This document shows, one piece after another, positions 34,448 through 42,766 of a stretch of 63,974 nt of DNA (position 1 is the stretch's first letter; each line of letters starts with the position of its first letter). Below the pieces are notes generated by a model that ran no database searches, was not told where the DNA came from, and saw only the letters and a list, made by a program, of their open reading frames with translations. The stretch is from assembly GCA_016867725.1 (NCBI GenBank), contig VGIX01000007.1, positions 1 through 63,974 of the forward strand, given 5' to 3'. Origin of the DNA: Candidatus Effluviviaceae Genus I sp. (lineage in GTDB: Bacteria; Joyebacterota; Joyebacteria; Joyebacterales; Joyebacteraceae). Both the position numbers and the translations under genes were made by a program.

Positions 34448-35479
34448 ATGGGCGACCCGGGCGTCCCGCGCGTGACCACGCCGCGCGTCTCGCCGGAGGA
34501 CCTCCGGTACGACAGGGAGCTCCGCCCGTCGGCGTTCGTTGAGTTCGTCGGGCAGAAGACCATCAAGGACAACCTGAGGGTCTTCATCGAGGCGGCGAAG
34601 AAGCGCGGCGAGCCGCTCGACCACTGCCTCTTCTACGGGCCGCCCGGACTCGGGAAGACCACGCTCGCCCACATCATCGCGACGGAGATGGGCACCGAGC
34701 TCGTCGCGACGTCGGGGCCCGTCATCGAGCGCGCGTACGATCTCACGGGCATTCTCACGAACCTCAAGCGCGGCGACGTCCTCTTCATCGACGAGATCCA
34801 CAGGCTCCAGCACGTGGTGGAGGAGTACCTCTACCCGGCCATGGAGCAGTACGCCGTGGACATCGTGCTCGACAAGGGGCCGGCGGCGCGGAGCGTGAGG
34901 CTGAACCTCGAGCACTTCACGCTCGTGGGCGCGACGACGCGGGCGGGGCTTCTGACCTCGCCGCTCCGGTCGCGCTTCGGCGTGTCGCAGCGTCTCAACT
35001 ACTACGCGCCCCCGGAGCTGGCCGAGATCGTGCTGCGCTCCGCGCGCATCCTCGGCGTGCCCGTCGACGACGGGGGCGCGCTCGAAATCGCGCGGCGCGC
35101 GCGCGGGACGCCGCGCATCGCGAACCGGCTGCTGCGGCGCGTGCGGGACTTCGCGGAGGTCGAGGGGGACGGGCGCGTGACCGCGACGGTGGCGCACGAG
35201 TCGCTCCTCAAGCTCGAGGTGGACGAGCGCGGGCTCGACGAGATGGATCGGCGCATCATGGAGGTCGTCATCTTCCGGTTCAGCGGGGGCCCGGTCGGCG
35301 TCAAGAGCCTGGCCGTGGCCGTCGGCGAGGAGTCGGAGACGATCGAGGAGATCTACGAGCCGTTCCTCATCCAGGAGGGGCTGCTCAAGCGCACGCCGCG
35401 CGGGCGCGAGGCCACGCCGGCGGCGTTCGAGTACTTCGGGAGCCCGAAGAGCGGCGGGGAGCAGGGCACGCTGCTGTAG
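34448..35479 (+). CDS. ruvB: Holliday junction branch migration ATPase RuvB
   Basis: The 343-residue AAA+ motor has [12 protein letters not shown], Walker [12 protein letters not shown], Walker [10 protein letters not shown], sensor [19 protein letters not shown] and arginine-rich sensor [17 protein letters not shown]. It completes ruvCAB. ATG 34448 lies 18 bases after ruvA. Confidence 0.96.
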   Translation: MGDPGVPRVTTPRVSPEDLRYDRELRPSAFVEFVGQKTIKDNLRVFIEAAKKRGEPLDHCLFYGPPGLGKTTLAHIIATEMGTELVATSGPVIERAYDLTGILTNLKRGDVLFIDEIHRLQHVVEEYLYPAMEQYAVDIVLDKGPAARSVRLNLEHFTLVGATTRAGLLTSPLRSRFGVSQRLNYYAPPELAEIVLRSARILGVPVDDGGALEIARRARGTPRIANRLLRRVRDFAEVEGDGRVTATVAHESLLKLEVDERGLDEMDRRIMEVVIFRFSGGPVGVKSLAVAVGEESETIEEIYEPFLIQEGLLKRTPRGREATPAAFEYFGSPKSGGEQGTLL

Positions 35480-35507
35480 CGGGCTGCTGGGATGGTGGCC
35501 GGGGCGG

Positions 35508-36068
35508 ATGGAAGCCTCCGCCACCGCAGGCGCGATGCGAGTTCTCCTCCACATCTGCTGCGGGCCGTGCGCGATCGTGCCCATGCGCGAGCTTCTCGCG
35601 GAAGGGCACGATGTCGAGGCCGCGTTCGTCAACCCGAACATCCACCCGTTCACGGAGTTCGAGCGCAGGCTCGGCGCCGCGCGGGCGGCCGCGGCGGACG
35701 CCGGCGTGCGGATCGCCCACGAGGACCCCTACGGCCTGATCGAGTTCCTGCGCGCGGTCGTCTTCCACGAGGGCGAGCGCTGCCCGATCTGCTACAGGAT
35801 GCGGCTTGACCGCGCGGCCGAGCTTGCGGCAGCGCTCGGGTTCGACGCGTTCACGACGACCATGCTCGTGAGCACGCAGCAGGACCACGAGGCGATCCGA
35901 CGGGCGGGCGAGGAGGCGTCGCGCGCCCGAGGGATCGAGTTCCTGTATCGGGACTTCCGGCCCCGGGTCATGGACGGCGTGCGCGAGTCCAAGGCGCGCG
36001 AGATGTACCGCCAGCAGTACTGCGGATGCGTCTTCAGCGAGTGGGAGAGGTACCGCAAGGCCGCATGA
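35508..36068 (+). CDS. queH: Epoxyqueuosine reductase QueH
   Basis: QueH (formerly DUF208) reduces epoxyqueuosine to queuosine in tRNA, the last step of queuosine synthesis, and is unrelated to QueG. The 186-residue protein has the family cysteine motifs LHICCGPC, CPICYRMRL and QYCGC plus FTTTMLVSTQQDH. Start is uncertain: ATG 35508 or ATG 35535 (MRVLLHICCG), the latter being nearer the usual N-terminus. Its stop overlaps the queA start, and tgt follows, so the tRNA-modification genes form one unit. Confidence 0.9.
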   Translation: MEASATAGAMRVLLHICCGPCAIVPMRELLAEGHDVEAAFVNPNIHPFTEFERRLGAARAAAADAGVRIAHEDPYGLIEFLRAVVFHEGERCPICYRMRLDRAAELAAALGFDAFTTTMLVSTQQDHEAIRRAGEEASRARGIEFLYRDFRPRVMDGVRESKAREMYRQQYCGCVFSEWERYRKAA

Positions 36069-37096
36069 GGACATCCGACTACGACTACGAGCTTCCGAAG
36101 GAGCTCATCGCGCAGCGCCCCGCCGAGCGGCGAGACGGCTCCCGGCTCCTGGTGCTTCGCCGAGACGGCGGCGCGCTGGAGCACCGCGCGTTCGCCGACG
36201 TGCTCGACTACCTCCGTCGCGGCGACCTTCTGGTCGTGAACGAGAGCCGCGTCATCCCCGCGCGGCTCCTCGGCAAGAAGCGAGGGACGGGCGGGCGCGT
36301 CGAGGTCTTCCTCCTGCGGGAGCTCGGGCCCGGGCGCTGGGAAGCGCTCGTGCGGCCCGGCGCGCGCGTGAGGCCCGGGGCGACGCTCGAGTTCGGCGCG
36401 GGGAAACTCGCCGCGCGCGTGGTGCGGGCGGCACCCGGCGGCAAGCGCGAGGTCGAGTTCGACGTGGGCCCCGACCTCGCCGCGACGCTCGAGCGGATCG
36501 GGACGGTGCCCCTGCCTCCGTACATCGAGCGCGAGCCCGACGAGAGCGACCGCGAGCGATACCAGACCGTCTACGCGACGGTCCCCGGCGCCGTGGCGGC
36601 GCCGACGGCGGGGCTCCACTTCACTGAGGCGCTCCTCGCCAGGGCATGCGACGCGGGCGTCCGCGTCGCGCGCATCGTGCTCCACGTCGGGCTCGGGACG
36701 TTCCGGCCCGTGGTCGCCGAGGACCCGGGCGAGCACCCGATGGAGGAGGAGCGCTACGCCGTGTCGGACGAGGCCGCTGCCGCGATCAACGAGGCGCGGG
36801 CGGCGGGTGGGCGCGTTGTCGCGGTGGGCACCACGGCCGTGCGGGTGCTCGAGACCGTGGCGGGGGCGGACGGCCGCGTGGCCGCGGGCGCGGGCGCGAC
36901 CGACCTCTTCATCCGCGAGCCCCACCGCTTTCGCTGCACGGACGCTCTCATCACGAACTTCCATCTCCCGAGGTCGACCCTCCTCATGCTAGTCTCGGCG
37001 TTCGCCGGGCGCGAGGCCGTCCTCGCCGCGTACCGCGAGGCCGTCCGCGAGCGCTACCGCTTCTACAGCTACGGCGACGCGATGCTGATCCTCTGA
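36065..37096 (+). CDS. queA: S-adenosylmethionine:tRNA ribosyltransferase-isomerase
   Basis: QueA transfers the ribosyl part of SAM to preQ1-modified tRNA. The 343-residue protein has the N-terminal SDYDYELPKELIAQRPAERRD, LLVVNESRVIPARL, the TAGLHFTEALL block, HVGLGTFRPV and ITNFHLPRSTLLMLVSAFAG. Length and motifs match the family closely. It overlaps queH by 4 bases. Confidence 0.96.
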   Translation: MRTSDYDYELPKELIAQRPAERRDGSRLLVLRRDGGALEHRAFADVLDYLRRGDLLVVNESRVIPARLLGKKRGTGGRVEVFLLRELGPGRWEALVRPGARVRPGATLEFGAGKLAARVVRAAPGGKREVEFDVGPDLAATLERIGTVPLPPYIEREPDESDRERYQTVYATVPGAVAAPTAGLHFTEALLARACDAGVRVARIVLHVGLGTFRPVVAEDPGEHPMEEERYAVSDEAAAAINEARAAGGRVVAVGTTAVRVLETVAGADGRVAAGAGATDLFIREPHRFRCTDALITNFHLPRSTLLMLVSAFAGREAVLAAYREAVRERYRFYSYGDAMLIL

Positions 37097-37147
37097 CGGC
37101 GGGGCGGTCAGGTGGCCACGCCCACAGGCGTCCCGAGAGGGTTGTGC

Positions 37148-38386
37148 ATGTTCGAGTTCCGCGTCGTCGCGGAGGACCGGGAGACCAGGGCGCGAGCGGG
37201 CGAGCTCGTGACGCCGCACGGCGTCGTGAAGACGCCCGTGTTCATGCCGGTGGGCACGCAGGCGACGGTCAAGGCGCTCGCGCCCGCGGACCTGCGCGAG
37301 CTGGGCGCCGAGATCGTCCTCTCGAACGCGTACCACCTGTTCCTTCGCCCCGGGCTGGAGATCGTGCGGGAGGCCGGCGGGCTCCACCGGTTCATGGGCT
37401 GGGACCGCGCGGTCCTCACCGACAGCGGGGGCTTTCAGATCTTCAGCATCGCTCGGCTCAACCGCGTCACGGACGACGGGCTCGAGTTCCAGTCGCACAT
37501 CGACGGCTCGCGGCACTTCATGACGCCCGAGGAGAACGTCGGCCTCCAGCGCGACCTCGGCGCCGACATCGTCATGGCGCTCGACGAGTGCGTGGCGTAT
37601 CCTGCGGAGCGCCGTTACGCGGAGCGGTCGCACCGATTGACCCTCGCGTGGGCCGAGCGGGCGAAAGCGGCCTGGGAGGCGTCGCGAGTCTCCGACCAGC
37701 CGCCGCCGGGCGCCGGGCCAGAGGAGGAGCGCGCGGAGCAGGGCGCAGAGGGGCCGGGCGGCCACGCGGAGCAGGCGCTCTTCGGCATCGTGCAGGGCGC
37801 GACCTACGCCGACCTCCGCCGCGACGCGGCGCGGGCGCTCGCCGACATGGGGCTCCCGGGCTACGCGATCGGCGGCCTCGCGGTCGGCGAGCCGAAGGGC
37901 GCGATGCGCGAGATGGTGGACGTGGTGATCGCCGAGCTGCCCCGGGAGAGGCCGCGCTACTTCATGGGGCAGGGCTTCCCCGAGGACATCGTCGGCTCGG
38001 TCGCGCAGGGTGTCGACATGTTCGACTGCGTGATGCCGACGCGGAACGCGCGCAAGGGGTCCGTGTTCACGTCGAGCGGCAGGCTCGTCGTGAAGAACGC
38101 GGCGTGCGCCCGCGACCACACGCCGCTGGACCCCGACTGCGGCTGCGCCGTATGCCGGCAGTTCACCCGCGCGTACGTGCGGCACCTCTTCGCCGCAGAG
38201 GAGATGCTCGCGGCGCGGCTCGCGACGTTCCACAGCCTCGCGTTCTATCTCGGGATGATGCGCGACATGCGCGCCGCGATCGTCGAGGGCCGGTTTGGAG
38301 CGTGGCGCGCCGCGTTCCTCGCGAAGTACGAGGCGGGAGGCGGCAGCGGCGTCGAGACGGACGAGCGCGGGGCGGAGCAGGCCTGA
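37148..38386 (+). CDS. tgt: tRNA-guanine transglycosylase
   Basis: Tgt swaps guanine 34 for preQ1 in tRNA. The 412-residue protein has the substrate Asp in VLTDSGGFQIFS, FGIVQGA, GGLAVGEPK, the nucleophile region MFDCVMPTRNARKG and the zinc site DPDCGCAVC with a later His. ATG 37148 follows GAGAGGG by 6 bases. Residues about 178-211 are an insert rich in Pro, Glu and Gly before FGIVQG, longer than in E. coli Tgt (375 residues). It completes queH-queA-tgt. Confidence 0.95.
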   Translation: MFEFRVVAEDRETRARAGELVTPHGVVKTPVFMPVGTQATVKALAPADLRELGAEIVLSNAYHLFLRPGLEIVREAGGLHRFMGWDRAVLTDSGGFQIFSIARLNRVTDDGLEFQSHIDGSRHFMTPEENVGLQRDLGADIVMALDECVAYPAERRYAERSHRLTLAWAERAKAAWEASRVSDQPPPGAGPEEERAEQGAEGPGGHAEQALFGIVQGATYADLRRDAARALADMGLPGYAIGGLAVGEPKGAMREMVDVVIAELPRERPRYFMGQGFPEDIVGSVAQGVDMFDCVMPTRNARKGSVFTSSGRLVVKNAACARDHTPLDPDCGCAVCRQFTRAYVRHLFAAEEMLAARLATFHSLAFYLGMMRDMRAAIVEGRFGAWRAAFLAKYEAGGGSGVETDERGAEQA

Positions 38387-38402
38387 TGCGCCGGGAGGAA
38401 CG

Positions 38403-39605
38403 ATGGACCACGGGAAGCTGATCGAGGCGGTCGCCACGCCGACCGGCGGGAAGATCGTGCTCGTCGTCGCCGACGGGCTCGGCGGACTGCCGCACCCCAC
38501 GACGGGGCTCACCGAGCTCGAGACGGCGCGGACGCCGAATCTCGACGCGCTGGCGGCCGAGGGCGTGACGGGGCTGCACGTGCCGATCGCGCCTGGCATC
38601 TCGCCGGGAAGCGGCCCGGCGCACATGGCGCTCTTCGGGTACGACCCGGTGCGCTATCTGATCGGCCGCGGGGTGCTCGAGGCGCTCGGCATCGGGTTCG
38701 AGCTCAAGGCGGGCGACGTGGCCGCGCGCCTGAACTTCGCGACGGTGGACGCCCACGGGCGCATCACCGACAGGCGGGCGGGGAGGATCTCGAACGAGAA
38801 GTGCGTCGAGCTGTGCTCGAGGCTCGATGCGATCGAGCTTCCCGGCGTCCGGCTCTTCGTGCGCCCCGTGAAGGAGCACCGCGCGGTCGCCGTGCTGAGG
38901 GGCGATGGGCTCGCGGGCGGTCTCAACGACACCGACCCGCAGCGCACGGGCGTGCCGCCGCTTCCGCTGACGGCGACGGACCCCGGCCAGAGGCGGACCG
39001 CGGAGCTTCTGACGCTCTTCGTCGAGCGCGCGCGAGAGATGCTGAAGGCCGAGCCGAAGGCCAACGCCGTCACGCTCCGCGGCATCGCAGCGCGCGACCC
39101 GATCCCGACGTTCGGGGAGCGCTACCGGATGCGCGCCGCCGCCGTCGCCGAGTACCCGATGTATCGCGGCGTCGCCGGGCTCGTGGGGATGACGGTGCTC
39201 GACGCGGCGCCGCCGGGGGAGGTGGCGGCGGCGGTGGGCAGGGCGTTCGCGGACTTCGACTTCTTCTTCGTGCACTTCAAGAAGACGGACTCCACTGGCG
39301 AGGACGGGAGCTTCGATGCCAAGGTGGCCGCGACCGAGCGGCTTGACGCCCTCGTGCCGTCGCTCGTCGCGCTTGGGCCGGACGTTCTCGTCGTCACCGG
39401 CGACCACTCGACCCCGTCGGCACTCGCATCGCACAGCTGGCATCCGGTTCCGGTGGTGCTTCGGGCGAAGTCCGCGCGGCGCGACGCCGTGCGCGCGTTC
39501 GGGGAGTCGCAGTGCCTCGCCGGCGGCCTCGGCACCGTGCGCGCCGTGGACCTCATGCCGCTCATGATGGCGCACGCCGGGAGGCTCCTGAAGTTCGGGG
39601 CGTAG
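38403..39605 (+). CDS. apgM: 2,3-bisphosphoglycerate-independent phosphoglycerate mutase, archaeal type
   Basis: ApgM interconverts 3- and 2-phosphoglycerate. The 400-residue protein belongs to the alkaline phosphatase superfamily: VLVVADGLGG (metal Asp), PGISPGSGPAHMALFGYDP with the nucleophilic Ser, NFATVDAHGRITDRRAGRI, HFKKTDSTGEDG and VTGDHSTPSALASHSWHPVP with the metal Asp/His residues. This differs from the three envelope phosphodiesterases in the window. ATG 38403 follows GGGAGGAA. It lies 8 bases before lnt. Confidence 0.93.
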   Translation: MDHGKLIEAVATPTGGKIVLVVADGLGGLPHPTTGLTELETARTPNLDALAAEGVTGLHVPIAPGISPGSGPAHMALFGYDPVRYLIGRGVLEALGIGFELKAGDVAARLNFATVDAHGRITDRRAGRISNEKCVELCSRLDAIELPGVRLFVRPVKEHRAVAVLRGDGLAGGLNDTDPQRTGVPPLPLTATDPGQRRTAELLTLFVERAREMLKAEPKANAVTLRGIAARDPIPTFGERYRMRAAAVAEYPMYRGVAGLVGMTVLDAAPPGEVAAAVGRAFADFDFFFVHFKKTDSTGEDGSFDAKVAATERLDALVPSLVALGPDVLVVTGDHSTPSALASHSWHPVPVVLRAKSARRDAVRAFGESQCLAGGLGTVRAVDLMPLMMAHAGRLLKFGA

Positions 39606-39613
39606 GGGGAGAC

Positions 39614-41209
39614 GTGGCGCGCCGCGGCCGTTCGAGCGAGGCGTCCCGCCCCGCCGGTCCGCGCGAGCTTCTGCTCGCGGCACTCGGCGGCGGGTGCCTC
39701 GTGCTCGCGTTCCCGCCCGTTGACCTGCTCCCCGCCGCGTTCGTCGGCCTCGTGCCTCTCCTCTGGGTGCTTCGCGGCACGCGGCCCACGGGCTTCTGGA
39801 GCGCCTTCCGCCCGGGGCTCATCGCGGGCATCGCGTTCTTCGCTCCGCTTCTCTACTGGCTCGTCAACCTCTCCTCGCTCGACATGGACAACCCCGTGCT
39901 CATGTCGGGCCCGCTCGTCCTGCTCGTTCTCCTGCAGGCCTCGTACTGGGGGCTCTTCTCGGCGGCGGCGTACTGGGTGCGCGGGAGGACGCGCGTGCCG
40001 GACTGGGTGAGCCTGCCGGTTCTGTGGGTCGCGTGCGAGCAGCTCCGCTCGCTCGGCGTGCTCGGCTTCACGTGGGGGGCGCTCGGATACGCGGGCGTCG
40101 CGTGGCCCCGGGCGATCCAGTTCGCATCGATCACCGGGCTCTTCGGCGTGTCGCTGTGGTTCGCGCTCGGGAGCGCGCTCGTTCTCGAGGCGGCGGCAGG
40201 CGTCACGCGTCGCGCTCGCGCCGTCGCGTGGCTCGTTGTCCTTGTCGCGCTCCCCGTCGCTCACGGCTCGCTCGTGCTGGCGCGCGCGCCGGTCGGCGCG
40301 GCGGCGCGCGGCATGCCCACGGCGCGCATCGCCGTCGTGCAGCCGAACATCGACGCGAAGAAGAAGTGGGACGCCGAGTTCCGCGACGAGAGCTTCCGCG
40401 TGCTCCGCGAGCTCTCGCTCGAGGCCGCGGGGTTGCGGCCCGACCTCATCGTGTGGCCGGAGACGGCCGCGCCGAGCTACCTCTCCCGAGAGCCCAAGGA
40501 CATGGAGAAGGTGGCGTCCGTGGCGCGCGAGACGGGGTCGTGGGTGCTCACGGGGTTTCCCGACATGCGGGACGACCCGGAGGCGCACCGCGGGTTCCGC
40601 GCGTACAACGCCGTCGTGCTCGTGAGCCCCCTGGGCGACCCCGTGGGTCGCTACGACAAGATCCACCTCGTGCCGTTCGGCGAGTTCATCCCGTTCGAGA
40701 CCGTCATCCCGGCGCTTCGCACCGTGGACTTCGGCGAGGCCGACTTCAGCCCCGGGACGGAGCGCGTCGTTCTGAGCGCCGGGCCTGTGGACGCCGCCGC
40801 GCTCATCTGCTTCGAGTCCATCTTCCCGCGGCTCGTGACCGGGTTCGTGGCGCGCGGTGCGACGCTCCTCGTGAACGTCACGAACGACGTGTGGTACGGA
40901 AGGACCTCGATGCCCTTCCAGCACGCCTCCATGGCCGTCATGCGCGCGATCGAGAACCGGAGGAGCCTCGCGCGCAGCGCCAACAGCGGCGTCTCTCTGC
41001 TCGTGGATCCCTACGGGCGCACCGTCTCGCGGCTCGGGATCTTCGAGCGGGGCGTCCTCGTGGGCGACCTGCCCCTCGTCTCTTCGCGGACTCCCTACGC
41101 CCTGCTCGGCGACGTCGTCGGGTGGGGCGCCCTCACGCTGGCCGCGCTTCTCGCGACGCTTCCCCTGCTGATGCGCGGCCGCCGGCCTTGCCGCACTCGC
41201 CCGGTCTGA
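39614..41209 (+). CDS. lnt: Apolipoprotein N-acyltransferase
   Basis: Lnt adds the third acyl chain to lipoproteins in the inner membrane, so the cell makes mature lipoproteins like the one at 13362. The 531-residue protein has about six to seven membrane helices, then a nitrilase-like domain with the catalytic triad E283 (VWPETAAP), K349 (RYDKIHLVPFGE) and C399 (LICFESIFP), and a final helix. GTG 39614 follows TAGGGGGAGA. Confidence 0.94.
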   Translation: MARRGRSSEASRPAGPRELLLAALGGGCLVLAFPPVDLLPAAFVGLVPLLWVLRGTRPTGFWSAFRPGLIAGIAFFAPLLYWLVNLSSLDMDNPVLMSGPLVLLVLLQASYWGLFSAAAYWVRGRTRVPDWVSLPVLWVACEQLRSLGVLGFTWGALGYAGVAWPRAIQFASITGLFGVSLWFALGSALVLEAAAGVTRRARAVAWLVVLVALPVAHGSLVLARAPVGAAARGMPTARIAVVQPNIDAKKKWDAEFRDESFRVLRELSLEAAGLRPDLIVWPETAAPSYLSREPKDMEKVASVARETGSWVLTGFPDMRDDPEAHRGFRAYNAVVLVSPLGDPVGRYDKIHLVPFGEFIPFETVIPALRTVDFGEADFSPGTERVVLSAGPVDAAALICFESIFPRLVTGFVARGATLLVNVTNDVWYGRTSMPFQHASMAVMRAIENRRSLARSANSGVSLLVDPYGRTVSRLGIFERGVLVGDLPLVSSRTPYALLGDVVGWGALTLAALLATLPLLMRGRRPCRTRPV

Positions 41210-41310
41210 ACCCCGGAACACCCAACACACACGTGGTCAAGAAGGCCTCTTGAGCGGGATCGGACGCGGCCGTCGCACGCGCCTGCACGCCCCGCAGGAC
41301 AGCCCCTCCA

Positions 41311-41326
41311 TGGCATGGAAGTTGCA
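41311..41326 (+). promoter_or_regulatory. Sigma-54 (RpoN) promoter of the pilus operon
   Basis: TGGCATG (41311-41317), GAAG, TTGCA (41322-41326): the -24 GG and -12 GC are exactly 10 bases apart, and only one base differs from TGGCACG-N4-TTGCA. It lies in the 181-base gap after lnt, with predicted start near 41337, 54 bases before the first pilus gene. Sigma-54 control of pilin genes is well known in other bacteria. The activator and its site are not identified. Confidence 0.72.
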
Positions 41327-41390
41327 GAAGGCCAGTGGGCTTCCTGGACCAGGCCGCGGGGGGACGCGGCAGGGGGGGTGCACGCAGTCC

Positions 41391-42764
41391 ATGCGTACGC
41401 GCGAGACTCCATCGGCCGCCGGCCGATTCGGCCATTGCCGTCGCCGCAACGCCGGGCCCAGGCCCGAGCGCGGCGGCGTCCTGGTCATCGTGCTGGCCAT
41501 CGTCGCCGCGGTGCTGCTCATCGGGGTCGCGCTCTTCGTTCTTGGAGGTGGTGAGAGCGGCATCGTCGAGCATCGCGTGGACTCCGTGCGAGCCTTCTAC
41601 CTGGCGGAGGCCGGTCTCGACCGGGCGAAGTCGTGGCTCGAGGCCCTCGCTCAGCAGGACCCGCCGTCGTTTCCCGCGAGCGGGGCGTTCAACGACCAGT
41701 GGCTCGGCGGAGGCGAGTACGACGTCACGATCACGAAGGTGGCCTCGGGGGGGCCGTGGGTCACGTCGTACGACGTCGTCTCGACCGCCGCGGTGGACGG
41801 CGCCGTGCGCCAGGTGCGGGCGCGGCTCCAGAACGAGACCTTCGCGCAGTACGTCTACTACGCCGACGAGCCCAGCCAGATCTGGTTCACGAGCCGCGAC
41901 AGCCTTCACGGAAGGGTGCACGTCAACGGGACCATGTACATCAGCGGCGCTCCGTGGTTCGGCATGAAGGTGACCTCGACCGCGAGCAGCTTCACGATGT
42001 ACCAGGGCAGCACGCCGACCTTCGCGGGCGGCTACGAGCTGGGCGTTGACCCCATCCCGCTGCCGGCGCCGGCCAATCTCATCGCGACGCTGTCGTCCTA
42101 CTCGCAGTCCGGCGGGATCTACGGGGCCCCGCTCTCCGGCTCGAACGCGAAGTACGAGGTCGAGCTCGGCAGGAACGGCAACATGGGCACCGTGAGCTAC
42201 CGCGCCTACCGTCTCGTCAGCGGCTCATACCAGTGGAGCGGGTGGACGAACGTCGTCATCGGTTCGACGAACGGCATCGCGTGGCTCAGCGCGCCGGTGG
42301 ACATCAAGGGGACGCTCGACGGGCAGATCACGATCGGTTCCACCGGCGACATCAACATCATGGACAACCTCCTGTACCTCGACTCCACGCCTGGGCACGG
42401 GCCGAACCCGGGCTGCGACGACATCCTCGGACTCGTGTCCGCCAAGAACGTCGTGGTGTGGGACAGCGCGCCGAACCTCGCCGACTGCGAGATCCACGCG
42501 CACATGATCGCGCTCGACAAGTCGTTCGGGGCGCGGAACTACGATCAGGGGTCGCCGAGAGGTGACCTGACCATCTGGGGCGGGTTCGCCCAGAAGAAGG
42601 TCGGCGCCATCGGCCAGTTCCAGCACGGCGGCGGGATCATCCACGGCTACAGCAAGGACTACCACTACGACATGCGCCTCATGAGCATGTCGCCGCCGGG
42701 GTTCCCCCCGACGGGGAAGTACATCCAGACGACGTGGCGGGAAGTCGTCCCGCCGGAGTTGTGA
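41391..42764 (+). CDS. PilX-like (DUF4900-type) pilus-assembly protein, copy 1
   Basis: The 457-residue protein has one N-terminal helix followed by the PilX-type block: GGVLVIVLAIVAAVLLIGVALF, then VDSVRAFYLAEAGLDRAKSWLE. The large C-terminal part carries repeated Gly-rich strands with NETFAQYVYYADE, PWFGMKVTS, YQGSTPTFAGGYELGV, GCDDILGLVSAKNVVV and GSPRGDL. Such proteins act as minor pilus or pseudopilus components. ATG 41391 is chosen because the sigma-54 start lies before it and an AGGGGGGG run precedes it; earlier ATGs would fall upstream of the transcript start. It is paralogous to the following gene. Confidence 0.77.
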   Translation: MRTRETPSAAGRFGHCRRRNAGPRPERGGVLVIVLAIVAAVLLIGVALFVLGGGESGIVEHRVDSVRAFYLAEAGLDRAKSWLEALAQQDPPSFPASGAFNDQWLGGGEYDVTITKVASGGPWVTSYDVVSTAAVDGAVRQVRARLQNETFAQYVYYADEPSQIWFTSRDSLHGRVHVNGTMYISGAPWFGMKVTSTASSFTMYQGSTPTFAGGYELGVDPIPLPAPANLIATLSSYSQSGGIYGAPLSGSNAKYEVELGRNGNMGTVSYRAYRLVSGSYQWSGWTNVVIGSTNGIAWLSAPVDIKGTLDGQITIGSTGDINIMDNLLYLDSTPGHGPNPGCDDILGLVSAKNVVVWDSAPNLADCEIHAHMIALDKSFGARNYDQGSPRGDLTIWGGFAQKKVGAIGQFQHGGGIIHGYSKDYHYDMRLMSMSPPGFPPTGKYIQTTWREVVPPEL

Positions 42765-42766
42765 CC

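Noticed and set aside
41250-41390. ATG 41250 or 41310 as start of the first PilX-like gene
   Set aside because: Both lie upstream of the predicted sigma-54 transcript start at about 41337, and the extra residues lack similarity to the paralogue at 42767.
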